DNA from: Antedon mediterranea | Lineage: Eukaryota; Echinodermata; Crinoidea; Comatulida; Antedonidae | Assembly (NCBI RefSeq): GCF_964355755.1 | Contig: NC_092679.1 | Location: 22,012,432 to 22,072,431, forward strand | DNA: 60,000 nucleotides | Direction: 5' to 3' | In this document: positions 36,901 to 51,900 of the stretch, piece by piece | Layout: each line of letters starts with the position of its first letter | How positions within the stretch are numbered: the first letter of the stretch is position 1 | Notes under the pieces: generated by a model | What the model saw: the letters and a program-made list of their open reading frames with translations, nothing else | The model's database searches: none | Told to the model about the DNA's origin: nothing | Program-made: the position numbers and the translations under genes

Positions 36901-39900
36901 CTGTTTTTATACTTGTACTATTATTGTTGCTCTTTTGGCGCTCCATAGAAACAAAAACATTGAGCATGGGGAGCTCGAGGAGTTACATTGTCATTACACA
37001 GTATACACAAAGAACTTATAACACAAGAATCTCCTGTTCGTCCGAAGCGCGTAACAATTTCGAAAGGCATTGTGGGATAGAATAAAGCTATGGGTGGAGC
37101 CATTGTGAGCCATGGAGTAGGGCGCCCGCATCAAATTAGAAAGTCAAAATCATAGAGGGGATCTGCTAATGCTCTAGGGGGGATAGAGTAATTGACTGAG
37201 GAGTAGGGCTCCCGCATCAAATTAGAAAGTCAAAATCATAGAGGGGATCTGCTAATACTCTAGGGGGGGTAGAGTAATTGACTTCCTAGTTTGGAGGGGG
37301 CGCTGCTCCATGCTGTGAAATGGCGTCGCCCAGTTTGACCTTTTAACCCTGTACTTCCGATACTGTGTTTTGAATGCAAATTGAAGAACAGGAGATTCTT
37401 GTGTTATAAGTTCTTTGGTATACAGTACAAAGAAACACATCTGTAAAATCATCAATTTAAAGGATTTATTTATTTGTTATTATGTGTTTCTCCTTCTGAA
37501 AGTACTTATAAGTCTTAATTTTAAAGTGTGGTGTTCAGGATAAAGTTAGTCAACAAATTTGGAGTCAAAATACAAGAAAGGCAGGTGCGTAAGAAAAACA
37601 TCCTCTGAACCAACACAATGGAGTAAATATATACCAACAAACAACCCGTCAAGTTTGTTTGTTGTAAAGAAAAAATATACATTTACTCAACGGGCGAAAA
37701 TAATGTGAGTTTATCTATGTTTTGCGGTAGTATTAAATTATATTTATGGTAATAAATGAAACCTACTGTGTTTAAAATTATGTATGGATAAACAAGTATT
37801 GTTTTTAAGCTGTAGTATATCTTAGTATTTGTAATCTTAGGTGTTGGGTCTTAGCTTTCGTGATCTTAGGTCTTAGGGGGTCTGAGCTTTCGTGGTCTGA
37901 GGTTTCGTGACACCCATTTCATTCAAGCTAAAAACTAGCCTGGGACATCAAGTCACTCATTCATACAAGGCAGACTAGACTGGACAAGTTTAATGCTGAA
38001 AACCCCCTAACTCCTAAAAAAATCAGTAAACAAACAAGGGGAGCTGTGTCCCTTTTATTAGCAAGTTAAGGGTTATTTTCAACCGACTGGACCAAAGAAT
38101 ATATATCTTTGACTGGACTGGATAGACTAATCACAATCATTTTTTTTCTTCATCATTACGAGGCCTGCTTTATTTTTGTAACACAAGAGCCTGGGGAAAA
38201 TGTTTTTTACTACAAACAAAATAAAAACAATAGAAACAGAAATTTGGCTTTACTATATTTTTCTTAAATAAATGCTGAGGTATGTTTTATTTACGGCAAA
38301 TTTTGTCATAATTGTAGGGCTGAGATCTAGGCCTATATACAGTGGAAATAATGATGAAAACACGTGGGTAAGAGCACATGAATATGCAACTAGAAACAAC
38401 CTGGATGACGTACTTCCGTTGTAACGATAATCGTACGCTATGGGTCTGAACACCTCGTTTTTTTCTCTGCGGTTTGTAACGTGACCTTGATAGTAACGTT
38501 GTATGCTAAAACGCCATGAACAGGGCCTTAGGCTGGAGTAATGTATGTCTGGAATAATCTAAGGCTGGAGTAATGTATGTCTGGAGTTATATGTAAGTCT
38601 GGAGTAATGTAAGTCTGGAGTTATGTAAGTATGGAGTTATGTAAGTCTGGAGTTATGTAAGTATGGAGTTTCCCTAGGTGTAAGACAGAAGTAATGTAAA
38701 TCTGGAATTATGTAAGGCTGGAATTTTGGGGTTAAAAAACAATCAAAATGTCTATAGTATGTATGCTTACTTTCAAGTCCCCAGATATGCCTGCCATGTC
38801 AGTGAACCGACATCAATCAAGTCATACAACAGGTAAACAAACATGACTGGAGAGCAAACAACGTCCAATGTTACTAGGAATAACCGCGCACAAAAAGGAC
38901 TGACAACTCTTGAAATGAGTGAAACGTTTTAACTTTATTTATTCTAACAGATTAAAGTAGTTACCTATTAGTTTCTTAAATTTTTTTTTATTAAAGCCGG
39001 AAAATCAAATCATGTCTTTATCATTTAACCGAGAAATAGTATGGCAAGCCTCCAAAAATAGGCTGCACATTCTGTCTAATTCAAATTGCAAAAAAAAAAT
39101 AATTATAGACCAAGTTGGCGCGTGTTCAATTTCTTGGATAGTGCATTTGACTTTCGTTTCTACTGGGTGGAAAAAAAGACGGACAACTGGGAAAAAAAAG
39201 AGTATTGTGAACAAAATAAACGACTCTCATTTGTGAAGTTGGGCAGATGGTTGTCGACCTCATAAATGAACTCTGACATTCTTATAATAAGGTATATTTA
39301 TTTGAATTTCAAGTAAGCAATGCATTTCCATTGTTTTGGAGAAATAATTTTAATATTGGTTCTTTGGCATCAGTTAAACGTATAGGTATTCAATAGGCAA
39401 ATTTAAAAGGTTGATTTGATTGGAAAAGGTACCCGACTATTAGCGTCCTCTGAATAGGGATGCCCGAAAGGAGAGGTTCCACTGTATGTCAATTTGAAAG
39501 AGATTGCAGTTTCCTATCTAAACCTCTGAAACAATTCTTAAGCTCTGTGTACGCTATCAAACTAGTTTAAAAAAAAGTTGGAAGTTCGCAAATATGGTAG
39601 TGATATGCTCAAATATAGTAGTGATATGTCATCGTGTCCATATATGGCCACATCACATTATTTTGTCACATAAAGTTCATAAAGAGTAGAAGGCAATTCC
39701 TTTAATAGTGAACCCCTGGAATAAGTTCCTATCTAAATGTCCAAGCAACACACATTGCAATACCTTGTCTACTACGCATAATGATATGAAAGCCTCGAAA
39801 ATCAATTCACAACCAACTATTCAACCATGTAAGCCAATAAAGTAACACCAACAAATCAAGACAAATTGGATCTCTTTCTTTAATAGTTACCCTGGATTTT

Positions 39901-42900
39901 TGACCAGAATTTTATTTTTAACTACTGTAGTCCATAATCTGTAATCTGCTAATTTCCATACAGAGAAGTAGAGTGGTACTAAAAGAATACATCACACAGA
40001 CTATTAATAGGACTGTATTTTGTATGAAAACACAACCCTGGATACATTATGAAAAAACTGCAGTAATTGTTCAGTGAGTTACCCTGGCTATTTGACCAGA
40101 ATTTTAACTATTGTACAGTAGTCTATAATTTGCTAATGTCCATTTGCAGAGAAGTAGAATTATAATAAAATAGGCTACTAAAAAATACATCACACAGACT
40201 ATTAATAGGACTGATTTTTGTATGAAAACACAACCCTGGATATATTATGCAAAAACTGCTATACAGTAATTGTTCAGTGAGTTACCCTGGCTTTTTTGAC
40301 AAGAATTTTAACTACTGTATAGTATTCCATAATTTGCTAATGTCCATTTGCAACAGAGAAGTAGAATGGTAATAAAATAGGCTACTAAAACATACACACA
40401 ATACAGAGTAATGTACTCCAATAGGATCACTGTATTTTGTATGAAAATACAACCCTGGATATATTATTATGCAATAACTGCTGTATGTACAGTAATTGTA
40501 CGAAACTGATTAATTCCTGATAAATGTCACAAGAGAAAGGAGCCAATTGTTTTCTTTTTTTGAGAGAGGAAAGACATTTTGAACAGTTACCAAAAGTGTC
40601 TTATTAGATTTGAACCAATCACCCAGATGAGTTAGGTAATCCATGCAAATACACATTGAAATATAATGTCGTGTTAATTTCTCATTAAAAAATATAATAA
40701 ATATTAATACCCAAGGAAATACAGTTATTGTAAAACACGGTTTTAAAACAGTATTTTCCTTGCCCAAAGAAACAAGCCATAAGACAATTACTAGGATCTC
40801 TATTCAGACGTCCCCACCCTCATAATTTTTTCAGGAGCCTCCCGAATTCATCATTCATCATATTCGTTAAAAACGTGTCAAATTCATTCGTTAAAAACGT
40901 GTCAAATTTATTCGTTAACAATAATGTAAACCTCTCAACCTGGCGGTTGGAACGTCTGATTTTATTTTCAATCTATGATTTCATAATGAAAGGTCAGATG
41001 AAGGTCAGTTTTGATTTCAGTTTTGTGGTTAAAAATTGTGGCAAAAGGTAATCATATAGGAATGCTAATAAGGACACCTGATACTGTGAACTTACTACAC
41101 ACTGGCTATGAACTCTAAAAAGACCCACAAGCAAAAGTTCTAAAAAAGAAAGAGGTAAGGAAAGGTATTAACAATTAAACAATACCACCTGAGGTCTTTG
41201 TTAACCCAATTGTTATGTCATTAATCTCATTTTTAAAGCGATCCTTTTAAAATGGTTTTACAATATTTTCATAATTATTAATAGTACATAATAATATTGA
41301 AATGGATATTAAGGCCAGTATAAAAAAACAAATCAATTATAAAAAATTGTATAATTGCAATAATTAGTGATGAACATCATTAAACCAAAATAAATGTTTA
41401 TAAATTTAATATAGATAGATGATGATAATGATTATAATAATAATAATGATGATGACGATGACGATGATGATGATGAAGATTTTATTTATTTCTTTATTCT
41501 GATATAAAATCAATAGGATAAAAACACAAAAAAGTACCGAGACGGCAAACTTATTTCCATTGATAATGATGATGATCATGATATGATGACGACTATGATG
41601 ATTATAATGATGGCCTGCCATGTTTCCTACTGAAAAAATGTCAATAGTGACATTGACAAAAGCTCTGTCTACACTATCAAACTTTATGTGACAACAAAAC
41701 ATGTGCCCATATATGGACATGATGCATATCACTACCATAGTTTAGCATATCATTATCACTACCATATTGGGGCACGTCACGCTTTTTTTGTCAAAATAGT
41801 TTGATATTGTATATGCTGGTAGATTTAAGTTATTTATTATAAAAGACATCTTATACTGCTGCAATAAATCATTAACCGACAGCAGTTCGTTAAAGAGATA
41901 AATAACTGCAATTTTGAACAATAACAAATTATTAATACATAATAATTTAAATAATCAACATTAAAAAATATATAAAATATAAAGACCAACAAGTTAAAGT
42001 AGGGAAAATACCAATATCAAGAGTTACAATACTTTCACACACTAAGTGTAATGAAAACGTTGTGTAAAAACCTCGCTAGGAAGATCCACTCAAAGATACC
42101 AATAGTTGTATTTCGGGACTCGGCCACAAGATTTTACATCAATGAATATTCTTTCATATGTTTTAGACCAAGTTAAAAATCTCAAACATTTTGAAAGATT
42201 TTCAAGAGTCCATGTGAATCAGTATTAAATTGCTGGAAAGATAACAACGGATCATACTGTATAACAACTTGGAAAAGTCTTGTAATATAAAAATTTAAAT
42301 GGTTGGAGTCAAATTGAAACATTCAGGAAAATACAGTAAAGCTCTGTCTATACTATCAAACTTTATGTGACAAAAAATGTGATGTGCCCATATATTGACA
42401 TGATGATGTCATATCACTATATTTGGGCATATCACTACCATATGTGGGCATATCACCACCATATTTGGGCACATCATTGGGAAGAGTTTTAACACATTTG
42501 TAAAACTAGAATTCTTAGTCAATAAAAAATATTATGAGGCGCCATTTGTTAACCTGGTATAATAACTAGGCCGAGCTACTGTACATCACTTAAAGTTGAC
42601 GACATGCTATTTTCTATCCTTAAAACGTTCATTAAGATCACTATAAATACAAAGTGAAGGCATAACATGATCATCAAAGAAATAAAATAGGGTGAATACA
42701 TTATACAGTACTTTTCATATTCTTTTAAATGCAACAATACTTTTTTTTGGAAGGATAATATATACTGTAATTCTAAATTGTATTTTGTATGTCTGTTGAG
42801 GAAAGAACAAACCGGTTTTTAAACTATCTGGGTCTCGGATAAAAAAAGTTAAATTTGAACTTGATATGGCATGATGTTTAGTGAATGATGTTGAATAATG

Positions 42901-45900
42901 TTTTAGACGTACTGTAAGTCAAAGATGCTCTCCAGGTAGAATGCCATCCTGAAATGAGTGTGTCGTCTTATAGTAATTAGTAATTTTTGTGTTAAATATA
43001 TACGTAATTTAACTTTCTATAAACCAGAGATTCTAAAATAAAAGATTTTTGTGTAATATATTACAGTATAATGTTATTATCTTCTATTCTGAGACAGCCT
43101 TGATGTCCTAGCAACAAGAAACAGAAAGCCAAAACCATGAACTTCAACTCCCAGGCCATTAAAGCCCATTGACAAGAACAATCAACTAGTTGAACTACGG
43201 TATTGTGGTTAGGTGCTTACCCTTTAATCTTAATGCTTTGGTTCATATCATTTTATTGTCTGAAATACTTGTTCTAAAAACTAATATTGTTTGATTATTC
43301 TGATTAAACTACAAGAAACTAATTTCTAAATTTTATTTATTCTAAAGTTCATTTATTTTATTTTAAAATTAACTCTACAGATGTTTTAGAAAAATATCAA
43401 AGACTTTTTCTAATTAAAATAAAAAGAAATTTAATGACAAATTTTGAAAGAACAACATTTTTTCTTTCCTTTAGAAATCAGTCCTTTAAAAATCCTATAA
43501 GAATCAATTTTATGTTAATTGGTATGATGATATAATCCATGGTTTATTGGAACGCGGCCTTTGATTAAACAAATTACAACAACTGGTTTAAGTTTTAAAT
43601 TATGATATTTAACGAAAGTTAACAATGCATGAAATAATACTATAATAAGTTTTCCACCAAAAAGAGTGGGATTAACCTTTGTACATTCATTATGTATTTA
43701 TTATTAGATGGCTTGACAGTATTTTTTCTTCTTCAAGTGTTAACCTCTAACTGTCAAAGACGACGAAGGTCAGCTAATAATCCTACAGCCTTGTATATAT
43801 TATTATTAATAAAGTAGATTATGCAATGAATTACAAAATAATAAAAAAATGAGGGTATCTTGCAATATGTTTTAAGGCTTTAATCTCTGTTTGTGTACCA
43901 ACATGAAATTTTGATTGACCAAATGAATAATAATTTAACATTAATTTGGTGGGTGAACAACCTAAATTGGGAATAACACAAGCAATAAATGTATGGCAGG
44001 CTGAGGTTGCTAAAATATTATAAAGCAAGTTTTTTTGCTTAAATTAAAAGGCACAGACTTTGGTTTGTATGCAGCTATTTTGGTTTTGTAAATTTGGTCT
44101 AGGCCTGGTCTAGAGCATACTGGACTCACGGCTTTAAGGGTACAATTTCCTTAACAATGTGGGGGAATAACCTGTGTCTTGCAGAATACAACAATTTTGT
44201 GTCGAGTGCTGCCACCAAACGGCGCTCATTAGTCTGCCCACAACAGCAGAAGCTGAATAGACCAGTACACCAGAGTACACTCCCTATGCAGGGGATTTGT
44301 TGGATTCTGAAGGTGTCCAATTACAGGGGTTGCGATATCAAATCAAGGCAAACAAAGCCAGAACGATTATATTCAAATATGGAGCGTCGATAATATTCCG
44401 GGTTGATAAAGAGTTTATAAGTCACGTTTTTTTTTTTGCTCTATTATTGCTATAAGAACCAAGATTTTAAACTTTGTATGCCTCATTCAAAATCACAACC
44501 GCAGCAACAATAGCTCTTGTTTACAAGCTTGGTGATTTCTGAGTGAATGGTGACACACAATGGGTGTAATTTAAGGGTTGCCTCCCCACTCTATTCTAGT
44601 GACCTTGATTCTCGAGTGCAATTTTCGGTTTCAATATCTTACAATGAAAGCTTTTTCCAGTTTAAAATATTTATTTTTTTAATGATTGTAACTATGCTGG
44701 CCTAATTATTGTAACCTGGTGAATTCAGAAGATCTTTAGAATTAAAATAAAAATTAAATAAGACTCACTCACTCCCTAGATGTACATGTAATGTGTTATT
44801 TTATGCCATGGCGCAATGGTTATAGTGGAGTTGTTTCCGTCATGTCAGGAAACTGGGACCAGTAGCTAAGCTTAGGTGCATAGGATAGTCGCAAACTATA
44901 CCATTTATGGAGAGGGAGAAACCTATACTGGGACAGTAGCTAAACTTGCGTAGTCGCAGACTATACCATTTATGGATAGGGGTTATTATGAAGGAAAAAC
45001 CATTACTGAAACTAGTTAGCTAAACTTATAGAGCATGCATAGTCACAGACTATAGTCCATTTACGGATAGTTAGAAAGCTATACTTACCATCCTCATCTA
45101 CCAGGTTGACACTCATTGAGGTCGGAGCATCATCATCAACTAACCCATAACCTTTGAATGTTTGTCGGCCGGGTATTTTAACTTGGAACTGTTTCTTAAG
45201 TTGATTGTGGTCGTCCTTATGAATGTAATCAATAATACTATTTCCAATCATATCATGCTAAAAGGAAATTGAGGAGAAAAAAAATAATTTAAATTCTGTT
45301 TTTTTTTGTTAAGCTCTGTCTACACTATCAAAAAAAGTTTGATGTGCCAAAATATGGTAATGATATGCTGAAATATGTTAGCGATATGACATCATTATGT
45401 CCAAATATGGACACATCACATTTTATTGTCACATCAAGTTTGATAGTGTACAGAGCTATAGTAAACAGGTACAATACTATCAACTCTGATGAAATCACAA
45501 TTTTTATAATATACATAAGTAGTAGAAGTATGAGTGGAGTTGTGGCTTGGTGGTTATGATGCTTGGCTACCACTCCAATGGTCCTGGGTTCAAGTCCCGT
45601 CACATGTCAGGATCTTTTCTAAGGACCAAATTACTCTACTCCCAAAGACTTGTAATAAGACTTTGTTTATGTAGAGCATCTTGTGTATATGTTTGGCTTG
45701 TGAACCTCTGAGGGTCCCTAATGATCAGCAATAAAAAAAAAGAACCTATATTAAGGGGACACCTTCGGGATGCAACAAAGTGTTCCCTTAATAGGGGACA
45801 AAGTGTCCCCTTAATAGGGGTTGGTACAGTATATATACCCCCATTGTTTATTTTATGTGTAAAGCCTGTTTCCCACTAGAGACGCAACACAACGGGCGTA

Positions 45901-48900
45901 GAAGGAACAGAAGCAAGTTGACCAATGGCAACTGATAGTTTTAATAACATGAATTGCGCTTACGTCCTTGTGTTACGTCCAAGCATTAAGCATCTCCTTA
46001 ATAGTGATGTCCCTTTAATAGGCGCGTGTCCCTGAATAGGTATCATAAAGGAGGGGTTCTACTACTATAATTAGATTAAACGGGAAGGCGCCAATTAAAG
46101 AGATATAGTACAAGAAAACAGAATATCTTATGTAAAAGGAAAACATTTGCTACAAATATATTCAAAATCTCCAACAAGGGACAACATAGCATTTTTAATG
46201 ATGCAAGTTTACAAAGGCAGTTAATAACTAGTTTTGAAGATGTTATTTTCCAGTCTATTTCACATGCATATTTTTGTTACGTTACGACCTACTTTACTAG
46301 CAATTAACCTATTTCTGTCAATGATTATGTTTTGTTAAATGGTGGTATGTAAAAAAAGGGGATTTAACACTAATCACACTTACAGTGTTTAATATACCAT
46401 GTTTATAAAAAAAAGAAACCCCCAAACAAAACAAAATACATAAATACATTATATTATCATCCATTTCAAATTAAAAATGTTTACATATTTTTTTGTCTGT
46501 TCTTTGATGCAAAGTTTTGCGTTTTGTTTAATTCGATATTTTTGATGGATACGATATATTTTCATTAAGTATAATAATACAAGTTTTGTATAAGTCAACT
46601 AATTGTAAAGTTGCAATAAAAGTATTTTATTATCAAAGACACTAATAAAACTTTAAGTGGCCAAGCTAAAACAAACAAAATGTCTTCTCCAGATTTCCTT
46701 ATATTAAAATAAGAGTATTTAACCTGTGAACGACTAAGGTTTAAAATGACAACCTTTACAATTCATTTATTTTGCAGAAGACATCTATAATACAATCACA
46801 AATACAAACACTGACACCAGTCTTGCGGATTGTTGAAAATTCTATTTTATATTTTTAATCTTCTATAAAACCTAATTCTAAATAGCTAACTGCATTAGTC
46901 ATATTTAAAAATGTCTTTAAGAGGATAATTCTTTGATCTGCGTCATTATGTAATAATCATTTAAGTGTCATTATCGCATTGAAAAGAAATCAATTTTTTT
47001 TTTTTACAGTTCAACTGTACACAGTAGAACCACTCCTTTTGGACACTGGTAGGGGCAACTCAACGAACAAGGGGCAACTCGACGAACAAGGGGCAACTCG
47101 ACGAACAAGGGGCAACTCGACAAACAAGGGGCAACTCGACAAACAAGGGGCAACTCGACGAACAAGGGGAAACTCGACGAACAAGGGGCAACTCGACGAA
47201 CAAGGGGCAACTCGACGAACAAGGGGCAACTCGACGAACAAGGGGCAACTCGACGAACAAGGGGCAACTCGACGAACAAGGGGAAACTCGACGAACAAGG
47301 GGAAACTCGACGAACAAGGGGCAACTCGACGAACAAGGGGCAACTCGACGAACAAGGGGCAACTCGACGAACAAGGGGCAACTCGACGAACAAGGGGCAA
47401 CTCGACGAACAAGGGGCAACTCGACGAACAAGGGGGAACTCGACGAACAAGGGGGAACTCGACGAACAAGGGGGAACTCGACGAACAAGGGGCAACTCGA
47501 CGAACAAGGGGCAACTCGACGAACAAGGGGCAACTCGACGAACAAGGGGCAACTCGACGAACAAGGGGCAACATGTGTTTTACAATAATTTATTCTTGTT
47601 GTTAAAGTTGTTGATATAAATAACTTCTTATACCTTCTTATCTTTTTTAAAGGGTCTCTTGAGTTCCCGTTTCCATACCTTCTTGATTTTTTATGGAATA
47701 AATTGATTTTAATTGATTGTTTTGACATTGCCACTAATAATAACACCCATTCAAGGGATACTCCAATTAAAGGGACACTTTTTGGGTTCTGATGATAATA
47801 CAGCAATAATGGCTGTGTGAAACATTGCTGCTTATTTATTTCACAATATTCATTAATCTTTAAACAATTTGAACATAAATGTAATTACGTAAATAGTTCC
47901 TTCACTGTTAAATTAATATTTTATGTTCCTAAAGATTTAATGAATATTGTATTTAATAATTTACGAAAATTAATAAATAAAAATTAAAAAATTGGATTTA
48001 AGTAAAATGGAAACGAAAAATATATCAAAAACAATAAATTTGACATTTTTCTGAAGGATGAAATTATAGAAATTATAATATGATTTATTGAAACATTTTT
48101 GCAATAATTTGTCAAGTGTACTATAAAGTTTATGATTAATTAAAGGACGTTTGCTTCCTAAAAGCCTACAGCAGTTAAAGTCTACGTTCTTAAAATTGAA
48201 ACGCAGATAAGTACTTTAAAAACGGACAATATTTTATAGATTTCTTAGTCACGTTTAGATTTCGAAAACGTTTGCTTCAAAACTGAAGTTGGAGTCGGAG
48301 GAACTATGTGTCGTCAAAAACTTGTCAAATAAGGATAAAATACATTCTGAAGCATGAAATATGATCAGAATGTGTTTAAGAAATGTACAAAATGTTAAAC
48401 GAGACGCTTGTACGACGTCGAACTCTTGACCTTTCGGTCACAGATAAGGCGTAACAAAATGTAATATGTAGTCTAGTTTTTTTTCGGTTATCGGCTTGGT
48501 TGGAGTTGTCATTTTCAATTTGTGTCATTTTTATTCCTTTAGTAAGTTTTGCACTATGATCAATTGTGTGACTAAATTTAATTCAATCAATTATGTGCTC
48601 ATTGGAAATGTGATTCATGTGATTTTTTAATTTAAATTTTCTTTATACTAAAAAATAAAGATAATTAATGTAATCAGGCTATCAAGATTAAAAAACAAAA
48701 AGAAAATTAAAAGCCACACAATTTATGAGTTTGTAAGCAGAACTCAAAAATACTTCTTGCGTACAAATGGGTTAGTAATTACTTTTAAATATTTTTATTA
48801 GTCCAAATATTGTTACTGGCCCAACGGATGTACCATAATGATATCACGAAAAAATTACTGTAGACTTCATACTGATTAATTTCAGTAATTCAGATTTTTA

Positions 48901-51900
48901 CTACAGTCGTCTACCGGACACAGATAGAGGTTGGCCGGCCCGGCATAGCAACTGAAAACCAGGGTAGTAGTACAGTACAAAAAAAGTAATGAAAATCTCA
49001 TTTTAATTTTAATATTTGAAAGCTATAAATATGGATGTTTTATTACTAATTTTCCATATGCTGTACTTTCAATTTATTTATGAATAATTAATACAAACCA
49101 AACTAGTATGACTTTCACATTTACAGTACATGTATGACGGAACAGCTGCAGATTTTTCAGTGCCTTTAATTATTTCTACTGCTAACAATATGTATCCTAA
49201 CTTGTTTTAAAATATTGATAAATGTGCTATGCAAATAATGTTTGGGTAATTTTATATTGAAAAATATTACTAAGTAGTGTAGTGCAATGAAGGAATGAAA
49301 TAAGCATATAAGCAATGTGACTGTCCCTTTAATTTGTAGTTTAACAGTCCTGTTAATGTATGCTGAATGCGACTCTTCTACAGTACAATATTTACAATAA
49401 ATGTACGCTATGCTAATAATGTCGCCTGTAGCTTGTAACTGTCCCTTTAATTTATGCTAATGCAGCTCTCATATAATACACTATTTACAATAAATATACA
49501 CGTATGTTAATAATGTCTCCTGTAGCTTGTTTTACCATTACAACTACAGTAGGTAGTAAAATGAAGAAAAGTGAAAATATGACTGTCCCTTTAAATCTTA
49601 GTTTAACTGTCCCTTTAATTTATGCTAATGCCGCTCTCCTACACTTGGCATGTGTACAATCATACTGCATGATGGATGTTTTGCATCTTATTTGCCTGAT
49701 AGGTAATGTTGAACAGATAGCAAGACTAATTGGAATGCGACATTCATGTTGTATTATGTTGTGATGTCTGTCTGAACATGAGAGTCACATGAAATATCAT
49801 GAAACCCATGGATGCCTGCCATATATCATTTTGAATTGATATCCTAATGGGTTTTAACAGGCCTTTCTGCTTCACTTGAGCTCAAATCTGCTTTTGACGG
49901 AGAATGTTAAATTATAAAAAATTGGATATAGATTGTAGATTAAGGAATTGCAAAAATATAGCAATTAATTCTGATAAACCAAAAGAATGGTTGTTTCGGA
50001 ATCAAATGGGGTTATTTGAAAAAAAAAATGTTTTTAAAAATCAGATCTTCTTTGTTTTTATTTATGACATTTCTAACGGTAAGAAAATACTATTCTTGAA
50101 AAAAAAAATTGAAAAAAAAAAATGTTTTCCTCACGATAAAAACAGACACTATCAACTACTGTACACATGCCACAGTTAGAAATGTGTAAGATTATTCTCC
50201 AACAAGAAACCAGTCCTCAAATACTCGGCATGAATGACTTTACTCATTATCTATTTACATAATAACAAAATAATCCAATAAAAAACTCAATATAATAGCA
50301 TTAATTGGAAATTTTAAAATCATGTGATTAATATAAAATAAAATGTGGTATAAATAAAAAGATGCAAATTGCCATTATTAGCAGCACAGTTATATTCTTA
50401 GATACTATCAACCAATTAGATTTGAAGGCCATTAGGATGTTGTAATGACGTTTATAAGGCATGGCAAAGTCTTGTTTGTCAACACGTACACCCACCCACA
50501 CACCCCATTGGACTTTATCTTGGCACACGCTCAGGCTACTTAATTATACAGTGATGTTTAATAGTGAATTACACATGCTCATTTCCTTGTGGGTTGCATG
50601 TGTTCCGCACTAAACCTCCCCTTCCCTCCTTTAACCCCTCTTCCCCTCCCCCCACTCCCATCTGAATAAATTAACACAAATTAACTGTTTAAAAGACAGA
50701 CTATTGAATAACAGACCCTCTTCCGATCCTCACCACGATCAATTTCAATAAATGAACCCTGATTTCTTGGCTTCAGAAAAATTTTTACAGTTTGTAACCG
50801 GTCAAATGGCAGACTAAGAATAACATCCAATCGATTCGGTGTTGGAATACTATTTAACTGTTACTACTGTCCAACTTAGCTTCAACGGAAAATAACGGTT
50901 ATTTGATTGACAGCCGCTAACCTTGAGTCAACTACACTGCAGTAAAATTTGAATTGACCGTCATAACCAATTGCATTTTGGGTAATGCTAACAGTTTCCG
51001 TCGATGACCACCCTCTGATTTAAACATTTATTTAGGGGCACATTTTTAGCACAAACGCAGTGGATATAAAAATGAGAGAACAACCTATGCATATTCATTA
51101 ATAGCCATTATGACACCTATTTACTAGAGTATAGTGTATCTGGATATAGGCATATCTATTGAATTTAAAATCTCTTCACCTTTTGTTCATTGGCTACAAT
51201 AGTATTGTTCAATAAATGTATTGGTAACCAAATAGTCTTGAGATTTATATAAAAATGATATTTTTAATCTATTATTATTATTATTAGTATTAATAAACGG
51301 TTTATTCAGGCCGCTATGCAGCAGAAACACACCCATAAGCATAAACAAACCTACAGCCAGTAAATCATATTTTTCTTGCTACTACAGACAGAGTGTATGG
51401 TTGTATGGTTTTCTTTATGCTAGGCTACTACATGGATTTAAATGACCTCACCTCCTATGCCATCCCCACTGCTGTCTCCCACATCCTTTAACTATTAGGC
51501 CTAAACCTCCAGGGAACATGACAAAGCCAATTCGAGGAACTAAACTCAGCCAATTCTATCATGGCTTGAGTTAGAAAATTATATATACTTTTTTTAAACC
51601 ACAACATCTATTGTTACTACTAGCTTGTTTTAACATGTTATGGTTGAACAATATCATTTTTATTTTTTTGCTAAATCTTCGCTGCTGGTAACTGTACTTT
51701 CAAATTTACAATAAAGTAAAGTACATGAATGAAAAAATAGCCACAATTTTTTTTAACTTCTTATTGAGTTTTTAAATAAAAACCATCTTATTTTTCTCAG
51801 TTATTGAAGTTAAACCCGTTAAAATAGTGGTGCATTCAATAAAAACGTAGTCCATATTTTTTTTTGACACATGCTGGTCTGTTCTTGTTAAGAAGCGCTG

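Larger units (their letters stand above)
35937..38528. mobile_element. 2.6-kb TIR element inserted in the 16-bp array
   Basis: The left end aggccctgttcagacccatg-gcgtt matches the reverse complement of the right end aacgccatgaacagggcct. Subterminal copies of a cgttttagcgtacgacgcta motif occur on the left, with related ones near 38430-38520. TA lies on both sides and the 16-bp array continues across it. No transposase frame survives. Its middle is a second inserted element (36406-37915). Confidence 0.85.
31051..45088 (-). other. 14.0-kb intron of the bHLH-PAS gene
   Basis: Separates the two parts of PAS-A. Contains a (GTTT)n tract at 31272-31297, repeats at 31310-31440, 32600-32695, 33780-33893, 39885-40500 and 44800-45070, MITE copies 7-9, the nested element 35937-38528 and GGGGACAC-type fragments at ~32068-32160, ~34815-34975 and ~39425-39490. 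No additional exon with homology was recognised. Confidence 0.7.

Noticed and set aside
44126-44393. ORFs on both strands (64 and 78 codons)
   Set aside because: Intronic, opposite-strand overlap, no recognisable domain. Left unannotated.
45533-45605. tRNA gene
   Set aside because: A and B boxes are present, but the arms do not pair into a cloverleaf, and a SINE body and A-rich tail follow.
46979-47806. Long ORFs (186-248 codons) on both strands
   Set aside because: They are produced by a stop-free 19-bp repeat. There is no codon bias, no domain and no splice context.
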